Shown here: one piece after another, positions 8,157 through 16,468 of the stretch | Layout: every line of letters begins with the position of its first letter | How positions within the stretch are numbered: the first letter of the stretch is position 1 | From: Tropicibacter sp. Alg240-R139 | Lineage (GTDB): Bacteria > Pseudomonadota > Alphaproteobacteria > Rhodobacterales > Rhodobacteraceae | Length of the DNA stretch: 64,000 bases | Direction of reading: 5' to 3' | Assembly: GCF_900537075.1 (NCBI RefSeq) | Contig: NZ_UNRA01000010.1 | Location: 31 to 64,030 of the forward strand | Position numbers and translations under genes: made by a program | The notes under the pieces: generated by a model | Seen by the model: only the letters and a program-made list of their open reading frames with translations | Databases searched by the model: none | What the model was told of the DNA's origin: nothing

Positions 8157-9158
8157 ATGATTGAAAGTATGCAGTACAGTGAAGTTCCGCAAAGGGCTCG
8201 CGAAATCCTAAAGGATTTTATGCCAGATGAGCAGAAGATCAAAGAGCGCGTTGGCTACTTTGAAAGTGTACAGCCTCGTCCCGAAGACCAGGATGGCGAT
8301 ACCGAAACTTTAGGTGGGGTAGAATATACACACCATATAGTCTGGGCAGATGGCGACTTCGAGCAAATCAAATGGCACTACGTCGAGGCTGGCCCGAAGG
8401 ATGGCGAGGTAGTAGTTTTTCTGCATGGTGTTCCTGACACATGGTTTATGTGGCACAATCAGATGTCTGCGTTGGCAGATCGCTATCGAGTTATTGGCGT
8501 TGATCTGAAAGGGTATGGACAGTCCAGCAAAGAAGTCGGCGACTATTCACACCAAGGTGCAGCACGTCAGCTGATGGCTATGCTTAGCAAGATCGGGATT
8601 GATAAGTTCAACCTTGTCACGCATGATCGGGGGTCAGTACAGGGCGACTACATAACGTCTGAGTTCCCCAATCGAGTTCTGCGCTACGGACGCGGCGAAC
8701 AGCACCTGTTCCACTTCCACCCCGATCTTGCCCCTCAAGGGCCGATCTTGGCAAATGCGCCGTGGAGCGGAAAGCTGGACGACGCGAAAAAATTTGCTAT
8801 CTGGCTTTATACATGGGTCACGAAGTTTCCGATTCCTGATGAAGATATGATCCGTGTGATTCAGGAATTCTCCTTCCCAGAAGCCAACAAAGCCATCACG
8901 CGCTATTTCAACACTATGTCGTTCCGCCAGGAGTGGATTGATCGCCGTCGACGCCTTTTAGGTTCGTGGACTTGTCCGGTTTTGATCATGCAAGGCTATG
9001 ACAGCAAAACGCAACCGCGCGAATTCTATGAAGACGCGCGCACGTACATCCCAAACGCTAAGGACGTTGGTGTTGAGTTTGTTCCTGGGGGTCACTTCTG
9101 GTCGCTTGAAAGCCCGAAGGAAACAACCGCAGCGATCGAGCGCCTGCTCAAAATGTGA
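8157..9158 (+). CDS. Alpha/beta hydrolase of the epoxide hydrolase / haloalkane dehalogenase type
   Basis: A 333-residue hydrolase with an Asp nucleophile, unlike Ser-type esterases. The oxyanion segment is FLHGVPDTWFMW, the nucleophile elbow is VTHDRGS (Asp157), an acid lies in LIMQGYDSKTQP and the catalytic His is in VPGGHFWSLE. The Asp nucleophile points to C-halogen, C-F or epoxide substrates. AGGAGG at 8141-8146 selects the ATG at 8157 over an upstream in-frame GTG. It follows the YciI gene closely and is followed by a GC-rich hairpin. Confidence 0.88.
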   Translation: MIESMQYSEVPQRAREILKDFMPDEQKIKERVGYFESVQPRPEDQDGDTETLGGVEYTHHIVWADGDFEQIKWHYVEAGPKDGEVVVFLHGVPDTWFMWHNQMSALADRYRVIGVDLKGYGQSSKEVGDYSHQGAARQLMAMLSKIGIDKFNLVTHDRGSVQGDYITSEFPNRVLRYGRGEQHLFHFHPDLAPQGPILANAPWSGKLDDAKKFAIWLYTWVTKFPIPDEDMIRVIQEFSFPEANKAITRYFNTMSFRQEWIDRRRRLLGSWTCPVLIMQGYDSKTQPREFYEDARTYIPNAKDVGVEFVPGGHFWSLESPKETTAAIERLLKM

Positions 9159-9163
9159 TCCAC

Positions 9164-9189
9164 TGGGGCGGAGTTGTTACCCCGCCCCA
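9164..9189 (+). terminator. Probable terminator after the alpha/beta hydrolase
   Basis: TGGGGCGG pairs with CCGCCCCA across a ten-base loop, starting five bases after the stop codon. The T-rich stretch that follows is weak (CTTCTTCGTCTCTTG), so efficiency is uncertain. Confidence 0.5.
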
Positions 9190-9310
9190 CTTCTTCGTCT
9201 CTTGAAAAGGGTAACGTGGTTATCCGGGCCGTGTGCGGGTTCGGCAGGCTGAACTGATCCAGTTTGCTTGGACCGGCTACAGAAAGGTGAACAGACATCT
9301 GAGAAGCAGA

Positions 9311-9545
9311 TCAGACGTATGATGCGGTTGATGACCCCCAAGCCAGTTTACCGGAAATCCAGCACGATCAAGGCGACCAAGAAACACAGCTGATTACCCA
9401 GCTACTGCTCGGGTTGCGACTGGATCAGCCCAATCATGTTTGGTGTGCCGATATCACCAATTTTCTGATGCTGCCCAGCATCCCTTATCTCTAGGCCATC
9501 ATGGGTTGGTACACAGGCGAGATTTCAGCGAACGGATTTACCCGA
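9311..9545 (+). mobile_element. IS3-family transposase (OrfB) remnant
   Basis: Translation shows LMTPKPVYRKSSTIKATKK and, in another frame, RLDQPNHVWCADITNFLMLP then AIMGWYTGEISA. These match the IS3 OrfB DDE core (RPNQVWCADITYI, then AIMDWYSR). Stop codons, a frameshift and loss of the Asp in MDWY show it is dead. Sequence from about 9546 to 9850 has no recognisable gene and may be further debris. Confidence 0.7.
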
Positions 9546-9853
9546 GGCCAAAACACGCGTGCGCCGATCCGTCCGCCTAGGAGACCGGATCAAAGGAAAA
9601 TCGGCGGTTGGACCCCTACCGTCACAAATACCCGCGCTCCTCACTTCGCAGTCAACCACCCGCAGGGAATTGTTGGCAGTAGAGAGAAACAACCATTCCT
9701 GGTCACAAGGGACGAAAATGGCAAAAATACGCAAATACCTGTCCAAGCATTGGAAAGTAGCTCAGATGGCAAGTCGAGCTGATAATGGTTTCAATGAGCA
9801 ATATATTGTAAAAGCGGCGAAAATTTCTAAATTTTGTAAATGGAGTACAGGCT

Positions 9854-10231
9854 ATGACCTTTGCTAAAATTGCCGCTGGTTTGTATGCGATTTGGGGGGT
9901 GCTACATTTAGTTTCCGCTTGGCAGGTGACTTCCCTCGGGCTCAGACTCGATGCGGATGAGGTCCAGGGTCGGCTCTATCAGACAGCGTTTTTCCTAGCC
10001 TTCTTTGCAGTGCTCGCCATCGCGACTGCGTGGTTCAGCTGGCGGAACGCGCCCACAGCTTATTGGATCAATGCCATCGGCACGTCGGCCACTGACATCC
10101 CGTTTCTCCTATTTCTGGTCGTACCAGGCCATGTCGGCCCGCCCGCCAGCTTTGTGGGACCGATCCTCTGGGTGTTTGCACTGATCTTCGCCACACTAGG
10201 CCGTCGGTCGGCTTTAGCCCTCCGGACCTAA
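9854..10231 (+). CDS. Small integral membrane protein
   Basis: A 125-residue hydrophobic protein with about four predicted transmembrane helices: around residues 5-25, 44-64, 70-90 and 98-118. GGAG precedes the ATG by about nine bases. It ends just before a strong bidirectional hairpin. The family is not recognised with certainty, and nothing in the neighbourhood assigns a role. Confidence 0.7.
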   Translation: MTFAKIAAGLYAIWGVLHLVSAWQVTSLGLRLDADEVQGRLYQTAFFLAFFAVLAIATAWFSWRNAPTAYWINAIGTSATDIPFLLFLVVPGHVGPPASFVGPILWVFALIFATLGRRSALALRT

Positions 10232-10307
10232 CAGCTTGATGCGTTCACAGATCAGATCAACCAGTGGTTGACTGAGGACATTCCAACAGGGTTCTTCCGA
10301 CAAACGA

Positions 10308-10331
10308 GACTTCCGGCCTCAGCCGGAAGTC
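10308..10331. terminator. Bidirectional-looking terminator hairpin
   Basis: GACTTCCGGC and GCCGGAAGTC form a perfect 10-bp stem with a CTCA loop. TTTCACTTT follows on the plus strand. It lies between the convergent membrane-protein and HXXEE genes and could serve both. Confidence 0.75.
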
Positions 10332-10375
10332 TTTCACTTTCTACACCCAGCTAACTTGGGAGTAGAAGCAGTTGA

Positions 10376-10939
10376 TTAAGCAGGTTTACTTGCCATTATC
10401 AAAACCCCAGCCTGAAGAAAGACCGCGATGATAAGCGAGACGGCATGCATCGTTAGCGTGGCCGGGATCGAAGAGAAAATCCAAACCGAACATGGGATGA
10501 ACAGTAGAATGGCTGTCCAAAGACCTGGATTTGGTTTCTTAAGCTTAACCAACCAAATGATGTGAAGGAGCGCATTGGTGATCATCAAATGGGCCGCAAA
10601 CACGCCCCAGCCAGTGAAGGCTGCTTCAATATAAAAAATTGCCAGGATCAAGAACCAAACAAAGATTACGTTGCCAACCCAGACCTTAAAGGGAGTAACG
10701 CCTTTTTTGTCCTCCCCCATCATACCCTTAATGAATTTGGAAAAGCGATTGTTATCATGTTCCTCAAATTGATGAGCCATGTACACAGGAAGAGACAGGT
10801 AAAGTGGAAGGGCAATCGTTGACCCAATAAACGGATAAAGACCGATGAGCAGCAACGCGATCGGTGGAGTGGCATAGACCCAGTTTTGAAAATGGCGGTT
10901 TAACATTCTGTCGCTTACCTCTGTCGTGCTTGTCTTCAA
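10376..10939 (-). CDS. HXXEE domain membrane protein
   Basis: A 187-residue polytopic membrane protein with about five hydrophobic helices. It carries the family signature His-x-x-Glu-Glu in YMAHQFEEHDNNRF, a metal-site-like motif of unknown function. It is the last gene of a minus-strand group with a small ORF and an OsmC-like gene and ends near a strong hairpin. Confidence 0.8.
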   Translation of the reverse strand: MKTSTTEVSDRMLNRHFQNWVYATPPIALLLIGLYPFIGSTIALPLYLSLPVYMAHQFEEHDNNRFSKFIKGMMGEDKKGVTPFKVWVGNVIFVWFLILAIFYIEAAFTGWGVFAAHLMITNALLHIIWLVKLKKPNPGLWTAILLFIPCSVWIFSSIPATLTMHAVSLIIAVFLQAGVLIMASKPA

Positions 10940-10950
10940 GCCAATATATA

Positions 10951-11154
10951 CTAGCTAAGACCCACCCTCGTGAGTTCCATTTTATCCATTTTCGATATTT
11001 CTTTTGAGGCCAAAACAAAGAGTGGTTGGCTAGCGCTTAACCTGCCCCGTGGCTCCCTTGTTTCACAACGAGAGTTAAGGGATTGGATCGCATATTCCTT
11101 GGCTTCGTTTAGGACAATCGCGCCGCGCGCGAAGCGCACAAATTTCTCAAGCAT
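10951..11154 (-). CDS. Small hypothetical protein
   Basis: A 67-residue ORF starting MLEKFVRFARGAIVLNEAKE. The perfect Shine-Dalgarno AAAAGGAGGCA directly before its ATG makes translation likely. Basic, no signal peptide or membrane helix, no family recognised. It fills the gap between the OsmC-like and HXXEE genes on the same strand; the N-terminal half looks like an amphipathic helix. Confidence 0.5.
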   Translation of the reverse strand: MLEKFVRFARGAIVLNEAKEYAIQSLNSRCETREPRGRLSASQPLFVLASKEISKMDKMELTRVGLS

Positions 11155-11229
11155 TGCCTCCTTTTCAGTTGTGCAGATCCCGCTGTTTAACATTGGGAAC
11201 GTCCTATTTCGACAACACGATATTGATAG

Positions 11230-11733
11230 TCAAAGAGAAGTCCATCCTCCTTCTCGTTTCAGTCGATGCTGAATTCTATTGGATTGCATCAAAGTTTGCT
11301 CAACAAAACAGCCTTTTTTGGCGGCATCAACGAGACGCAGTAAATCTCCCTCGGATGCATCGCTGTCGATATCCACATCTACCGAGAAGCCTTTAGGTTG
11401 GGTTTCGTATGGGTTGCGCCCAATCTGGCGACCCTTCCACTGAAGCTTTGCGTTAACTTTTACGTCGCGAATTGGGATTTGCATTCGTTTGGAAAAGGCT
11501 CTGATCTGTGTCATCAAACAACCGACTAAAGCGGCGCCAAAATAGGCGAGGGGAGGCGGAGCCGTGTTTTCACCGCCGTGAAAAACTCCTTCGTCGGTCG
11601 CCAAAGAGAAGGTCTCGCTGTCATTGCCGCGTTTCACCCAGGTTAGGTCAACTTTGTTGCGCATTCTTCCGACAGCAGTGCCTTTTGCTTCAAAGACGAC
11701 ATCAAACTCTGTAACTTTGAGACTCTCATTCAT
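11230..11733 (-). CDS. OsmC family protein
   Basis: A 167-residue OsmC/Ohr-type protein, a fold that reduces organic hydroperoxides with a Cys pair. The central helix contains APPPLAYFGAALVGCLMTQI, with one Cys, and the second Cys is in AKKGCFVEQTL. Both Cys are kept. It heads a minus-strand group with a small ORF and the HXXEE membrane gene. Whether it is a peroxidase or one of the YhfA-like members is not resolved. Confidence 0.85.
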   Translation of the reverse strand: MNESLKVTEFDVVFEAKGTAVGRMRNKVDLTWVKRGNDSETFSLATDEGVFHGGENTAPPPLAYFGAALVGCLMTQIRAFSKRMQIPIRDVKVNAKLQWKGRQIGRNPYETQPKGFSVDVDIDSDASEGDLLRLVDAAKKGCFVEQTLMQSNRIQHRLKREGGWTSL

Positions 11734-12542
11734 TGGTTTACTCCTCAGGCCTACTCTAGTTTAGGCCTTCCCATTCTGTGTCCCGTTCACATGAGGCGCA
11801 GGCATCTTCCGGAACGTTGTCCATTCCGGGTAGCGCGAAGCCGACATTGTGAGTGGAAAACTTACTGTAATGAACAATCCGCCAGATTTCGAAACAGCAA
11901 TCATTACTGGTTAGCCTAAATCTCGGTGACTGCCCGGAAGGTTTGGGGCCGTTACACTACGAAACTCGACCGGATAGAGATAGAAGAGATCAGTCATTGA
12001 GAACTCCAGTGGCTGGATTTTGGCCAGAAAACGTTTTGTCAGGCCGAGTAAGAATACATAATTTTGCTACAACTAGCATTAACAGGGCAAGTGGGGTCGC
12101 GTCGGCAAAGATATCCAACAAGGATATTTCATGGTCATGCAGGTTGTTCCGTAATGACTTAGCGGACGGCGTCAAAAGTGTGATGAGCAGGTCGATTTCA
12201 ACTGTAGTTATGGTACTTGGGGGGTGCAATAAACGGAGTCGCTGTAGCGTCAAGCCCACGCCATCCGGACTGGGTGGGGTTTAGATTTTTGTTCGGCAGT
12301 TTCATCTTGCAGTAAAATTAGTAAGAGCCCCAGGAATGCCGATCGCTCTCAAACCTTAGACCCAAGGCAATTTCAGGTCCGTACCCGTGAATGTTCCCCG
12401 TGGGAGTGATGGGCTCTTTGGGTAGCAATGAAGGGCCTTGATCACCCGCATCTGCCCGAGAGGCTTCGTTGGAAGATTTTTTGTTTGTTTGCAATGTCGG
12501 AAAACCTGCAGTCAGACAATCAAAAACCTGCCGGTCCAAGTT
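11734..12542. other. 809-bp spacer upstream of an IS element, probably decayed
   Basis: It contains no gene I can support. A minus-strand frame at 11990-12259 encodes a hydrophobic stretch (ADATPLALLMLVVAKLCIL) that may be a leftover of a membrane protein, but it has no ribosome binding site or complete fold. The OsmC promoter should lie near its left end. Confidence 0.4.
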
Positions 12543-13397
12543 TAGGTCATGTTGACAAAAGACGGAGCCAAAGGCGGATTGACGCAATGTCGATGAAGCC
12601 GAGGTAGCTCTCGGCAGTCTTGTCATAGCGCGTAGCGACGCGACGGGCGTTCTTGAGCTTGTTAAGACAGCGTTCGACTAGGTTGCGAAGGCGATACAGC
12701 GAGTGGTCCACACCGACACGTATCTTGCGGCACTTGCGCATGGGTATCTGAGTCAACACGTCCCGCGCTTCCATCTTTTCCCGAATGTGGTCAGCATCAC
12801 AGCCTCTGTCAGCCAACAGAACGCTCGGCTCGGGAAGGTTATTTTCCATGATCAGATCAAACGCCAGATAGTCGAATGTCTGATCCGGGGTGATTTCCGT
12901 TCTCGTTGGCAGGCCTGCGGCGTTGACGCGGAGGTGGATCTTGGTCGTGAAGCCACGTCTTGAGCGGCCGAAACCTTGTCGCGGAGTCCCCCTTTAGCGC
13001 CCGCTGCCTGATGATGTGCGCGAATTACAGTGCCGTCGATCATTTGCAGGGCGTCTGGCACCGCCCCGCTTTCGTTCAGGGCCTCCATTATGTCTTCCCA
13101 AAGCCCGGTCAACGTCCAACGTTGAAAATGGCGATACACGCTCGACCACTTTCCAAATTCATCCGGTAGGTCCCGCCACGACGCACCAGTTCGCGCAATC
13201 CAGAAAATCCCATCAAGAACAAGCCGATGGTTCGTGGGTTTGCGTCCATTCGGGGCGGGGACAGCCAGGATGAAGCACTCAAAGATCGCCTATTCCTCGT
13301 CCGACATCAGTTTTCGTGCCAAGCTGATTACCATTGCAGATACCAGCTTGAATCACTATCAGAGCGCCGTGTGAATCCCTTTTGTCAACACGACCTA
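12543..13397 (-). mobile_element. IS5-family (IS427-like) insertion sequence, nearly complete
   Basis: The 855-bp element has terminal inverted repeats TAGGTCATGTTGACAAAAG (12543-12561) and the complement of TAGGTCGTGTTGACAAAAG (13379-13397), 18 of 19 identical. Flanking TA is consistent with the short target duplication of this group. It contains one transposase gene split into two frames. A nonsense codon near the N-terminus makes it unable to make its own transposase. Confidence 0.88.
12547..13307 (-). pseudogene. IS5-family transposase with nonsense codon and -1 frameshift site
   Basis: The gene starts MSDEE, then codon 6 is TAG (13290-13292) where relatives have Trp. After it the frame continues AIFECFIL to DGTVIRAHHQAAGAKGG. 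At AAAGGGGGA a -1 shift leads into TPRQGFGRSRRGFTTKIHLR and on to LADRGCDADHIREKMEA and RCLNKLKNARRVATRYDKTA. The frameshift is normal for IS427-like elements; the TAG is not. Catalytic DDE residues (IDGT, ADRG, and the Glu in NLVERC) are present. Confidence 0.85.
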
Positions 13398-13569
13398 GGC
13401 CTTTTGCTTCGAGCAGTGTAACGTAACTAATGCTTGGCAATAGCAATTTATTTTGGGGAATCCGAACGACAATACCGATATCTTTTTGCGCGCATTCCAG
13501 TTCACCAAAGCGAAGTAATGACGGTGTCGGCGATCTGGGTCATCCTTGGTTCGTAGTTTTAGGTTGTTG

Positions 13570-13743
13570 TTAGTCGCCATTCCAATTGGGGAACACAAGC
13601 TTCCCAGAAAGTGCATGCTCAGGACGCTTTGGAGCCATAGCCAAACAACGCTGAATTTGTTCAGCGGAATTCACCGGTCTCGAGAAGAGTGCAAAACTGG
13701 TGGCAACGATCAATGCACTCATCAGCGTGGTTACGAATTTCAC
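13570..13743 (-). CDS. Possible short secreted protein or truncated export gene
   Basis: A GTG-initiated 57-codon ORF with a convincing signal peptide (MKFVTTLMSALIVATSFALF, cleavage about NSA) followed by only about 30 residues containing one Cys. AAGG lies upstream. It lies downstream of the winged-helix/binding-protein regulator on the same strand. It could be a real small periplasmic protein or the beheaded start of a lost binding-protein gene. Confidence 0.35.
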   Translation of the reverse strand: MKFVTTLMSALIVATSFALFSRPVNSAEQIQRCLAMAPKRPEHALSGKLVFPNWNGD

Positions 13744-13921
13744 ACAAACACCTTCTTCATGGTTTAGCCAAACAAGCACAAAAAGTCAGAGTCCAGCTTG
13801 AAGTTCACCTCCGCTTCAGGATACGCGGAGGAAAAGGCAACGGTGTCGATAGATTTATCCGTAGTGGATTTTCCCGCTTACAGTTTTTTAGATTAAGTTC
13901 TGAAAATTACCGCTTTCCGAG

Positions 13922-15670
13922 TTAGTAATGCCCAGCCCGCCGCATGACTTGATCCGCATCTGCTTGCGCAAGAGCAAGAGCTTCATCCACGGTCAATTCG
14001 CCTGAAAGCGCGGAGTGAATACGATTTCCTAGTACAAACTCAATCTCGCGATACTCAGGTATTGGGGGGCGTTGCCAAGTACATAACAAGTCTCGTTTTG
14101 CGAGTGAATCTACAAATCGGACAATTGGGGAAGAGGCATTCACTTCAGGATCCGCCGCCACACTGAAACGCGGAGCAACTGGCAGACCATTGGTGACATG
14201 CTGCTTCATTGCTTCAGGCGACACCATCCAGGAAATTGCTTCGAATGCCAGTTTTGCTCGAGCATCGGAAATGCTGGATGGGATGCACAAAAGGAAGCCG
14301 CCTACAGGGTTACCACTCATACCAAAAGCACTTTTGGGTTGGGGTATGAACTGGGTTCTGCGCTTCACCATTGAGCCGACGTCTTGGCCAAACCGCGATG
14401 CCCGCATTGACCAACAATAGGCCATGGCCACTTCACCGTTCAGGAATGCGCTCACACGCCTGTTCCACCCCATTTCAAGAATGTCAGGTGGTGAGATTTC
14501 CACAAGGCGGCGCATGTAATCAAGAACAATGCGGGCTTCTTCGCAGTCAATATTCGGACGCAGCTGCTCTGGTGTGAGGCTGGCCCATTGGTAGTATCTT
14601 CGTGCTTTCGGAAGGTTTAGTATAGGTGCGCCGCAGCACCCCATCAGAATCATAAAGCTGGACGCGATCGGCATCCCTCGTGCGCCGTTCCAGGCCACGC
14701 CGTAGAACTCGTTTTCTGGCTCGTGAAACTGCCGACCAATTTCGATGACCTGTTCAAAGGTGCGCGGCGCCTCCAGACCGCGGCCCTCAAGTAGGTCCCG
14801 ACGGATTGCGAGGCTCTCAACCGTCAGGTATATGGGAATGCCATATTGACGGTCAGCCCACTGTCCGGCAGACCACACCGCGGGGTGGAAGTCCATCGGA
14901 CGGATGTTCTCCTTGGTTATGAATTCATCGAGTGGTCGAAGCTGGCCTGTTATGGCAAATTCTCCCAGCCAAGGCATATTGAGAGCTACAACATCGAAAG
15001 GAGAACCCGAAGATTCAAAAAGGGTCTTCAACTCCGAGTGAAGGTCGGGAAGTCGCTTTAGGATGAAGCTGCGACGAGATCCCAGACTATTACGATAGTC
15101 CGCCCACATGTTGCGCATGGCACTGAAATAGTTGTCATCATGGAGCAGGAACTTCAGTTCTTCATCGGTTTCGGCCAACTTACTTTGTAACGGCGCAGGA
15201 GGCATGATTTCACGCGCAAAATCGGCGCCGCCTAGATAGAATTCATCAACATTGTCCTGACTTCTAGCACCTACCGTACGAGCAAGAGCAGATTTCACCT
15301 GGGTGACAAACTTTGTGAAGTCGGAATAAAGCTCGGGGCTAGGTTGTAAAAAATAGGACTTTCTTGAAGAACTGCGGTAAACCTTATCGATCTGACCCGC
15401 ATCAATCATAGTATGAATACGCCTCTGCGCCGTGCCATAGGGAATACCAGAAGCTTCAATCAATGTACTGACAGATACTGGTCGTCCTACCAAGTAGTTT
15501 TCGATCAAAAAAAGAACGATGTTCCAGTTGGGGTCAGGTTGGCTTGCCGAAACGTGAGCGTCAAAAGGCGTTCTTGTTTTTTGAAGAAACCGCAATATTC
15601 GTAGTATTTCGACTTCGCTAACATTGCCTAAGTTTCGGCCGTCATCTGCGTTTTGTTTACCTTGCTCCAT
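13922..15670 (-). CDS. Transcriptional regulator with winged helix fused to an ABC sugar-binding-protein domain
   Basis: A 582-residue protein without a signal peptide. Residues about 40-110 form a winged helix-turn-helix (NIVLFLIENYLVGRPVSVST, then GIPYGTAQRRIHTMIDAGQI). Residues about 150-580 are a family 1 extracellular solute-binding protein: PFDVVALNMPWLGEFA, IRPMDFHPAVWSAGQW, YGIPIYLTVESLAIRRD, and NGEVAMAYCWS. This implies a one-component sensor that binds an imported solute in the cytoplasm. GAGAGG just before the ATG at 15670 decides the start. It is divergent from the 16.5-kb catabolic genes across IS debris and probably regulates them. The domain reading is from sequence; the ligand is unknown. 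Confidence 0.85.
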   Translation of the reverse strand: MEQGKQNADDGRNLGNVSEVEILRILRFLQKTRTPFDAHVSASQPDPNWNIVLFLIENYLVGRPVSVSTLIEASGIPYGTAQRRIHTMIDAGQIDKVYRSSSRKSYFLQPSPELYSDFTKFVTQVKSALARTVGARSQDNVDEFYLGGADFAREIMPPAPLQSKLAETDEELKFLLHDDNYFSAMRNMWADYRNSLGSRRSFILKRLPDLHSELKTLFESSGSPFDVVALNMPWLGEFAITGQLRPLDEFITKENIRPMDFHPAVWSAGQWADRQYGIPIYLTVESLAIRRDLLEGRGLEAPRTFEQVIEIGRQFHEPENEFYGVAWNGARGMPIASSFMILMGCCGAPILNLPKARRYYQWASLTPEQLRPNIDCEEARIVLDYMRRLVEISPPDILEMGWNRRVSAFLNGEVAMAYCWSMRASRFGQDVGSMVKRRTQFIPQPKSAFGMSGNPVGGFLLCIPSSISDARAKLAFEAISWMVSPEAMKQHVTNGLPVAPRFSVAADPEVNASSPIVRFVDSLAKRDLLCTWQRPPIPEYREIEFVLGNRIHSALSGELTVDEALALAQADADQVMRRAGHY

Positions 15671-15915
15671 TGCGCCTCTCAAGCAATTTGACTCCCGAGT
15701 CCGTTACTCCGTCCACGTCTAAGATCGACGACTTGCGGGGCCGCATTTTATACATAGTAAGTCAAGAGTACCCCAAATCCAAAAGGATGTCCAAATTGGA
15801 TATCTTGAATATCCGGATGCAATGGCGTGGTGAGTTCCGGAGTTCCCCAGATCAAATAGGACACTGAAGCGATTTGGACGTACGATGAAGTGATCCCAGA
15901 AAGTCGGCCAGTCGA

Positions 15916-16025
15916 CTAGGTTCAAGACCCACAGCCAGAATATGACCGCAACTATGAGAGCGATAGTCGAAGAGAACACCGTGGGGCATCCGTCGTAGCA
16001 GGTTGCTGCAACTCCAATCACTCAA
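15916..16025 (-). mobile_element. IS5-family 3' end remnant
   Basis: On the minus strand a DW, then after a one-base shift GVAATCYDGCPTVFSSTIAL and VAVIFWL, give the C-terminus of an IS5 transposase (consensus RVATRYDRCPTVFFSAIALAA). The terminal repeat CTAGGTTCAAGACCC is at 15916-15930. It abuts, back to back, another IS5 remnant on the opposite strand. Confidence 0.7.
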
Positions 16026-16029
16026 GTGG

Positions 16030-16256
16030 CCAAGTATGATGTCGATACGGTCGCGGCGTTTGTATCGACGTCGTCATAATTTGCCTCCCTTAACGCGCAA
16101 ATCTTGCCTGGAATGCAGGGCGGTATACCCTTGCCAGCAAGGATTTCGCAATCCTCTTGCAAAACTAAAATACCAACAGCGCATCGCAACACTTTATGAC
16201 AAATGCGCCCACAAATACCGCTCTGCCATCGCTCTCGCAGCAACAATCATCTTCTA
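16030..16256 (+). mobile_element. IS5-family transposase 3' remnant with an in-frame palindromic insertion
   Basis: The plus-strand frame reads RRLYRRRHN, then about 29 unexpected codons, then KLKYQQRIATLYDKCAHKYR and SAIALAATIIF-stop. The normal sequence at this point is RRRNRIEIMFGRLKDW. The extra DNA contains two adjoining hairpins, CCTTGC-CA-GCAAGG (16129-16142) and AGGATT-TCGC-AATCCT (16140-16155), and leaves the frame open. It occupies nearly the same codon position as the 42-bp element in the 31.4-kb copy. Confidence 0.65.
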
Positions 16257-16468
16257 GATGTAAGGCCGGACCCTAGCCTCCACTTGAGTTTCTGGGAAAA
16301 TGTCGAAAATGGATAACATTGGCCGAATGGGGCGGGTTTTGGCGGATATCTATTGATTTGTAGAGAAATCAAAACACACATCGCCGTCGCCTGCCTGCTG
16401 TCCACTCGTAGAAACAAGGCTCAATTCAACTGGTATGGTTGCAACGGCGCTAATTGGAGGAAGCGCCA

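Noticed and set aside
10970-11272. 100-codon plus-strand ORF opposite the small ORF at 10951-11154
   Set aside because: It lacks a ribosome binding site, whereas the minus-strand ORF has a perfect one, and it overlaps the OsmC gene.
13016-13273. Plus-strand ORFs across the IS5 element at 12.5-13.4 kb
   Set aside because: Antisense to the transposase gene, whose two-frame coding is clear on the minus strand.
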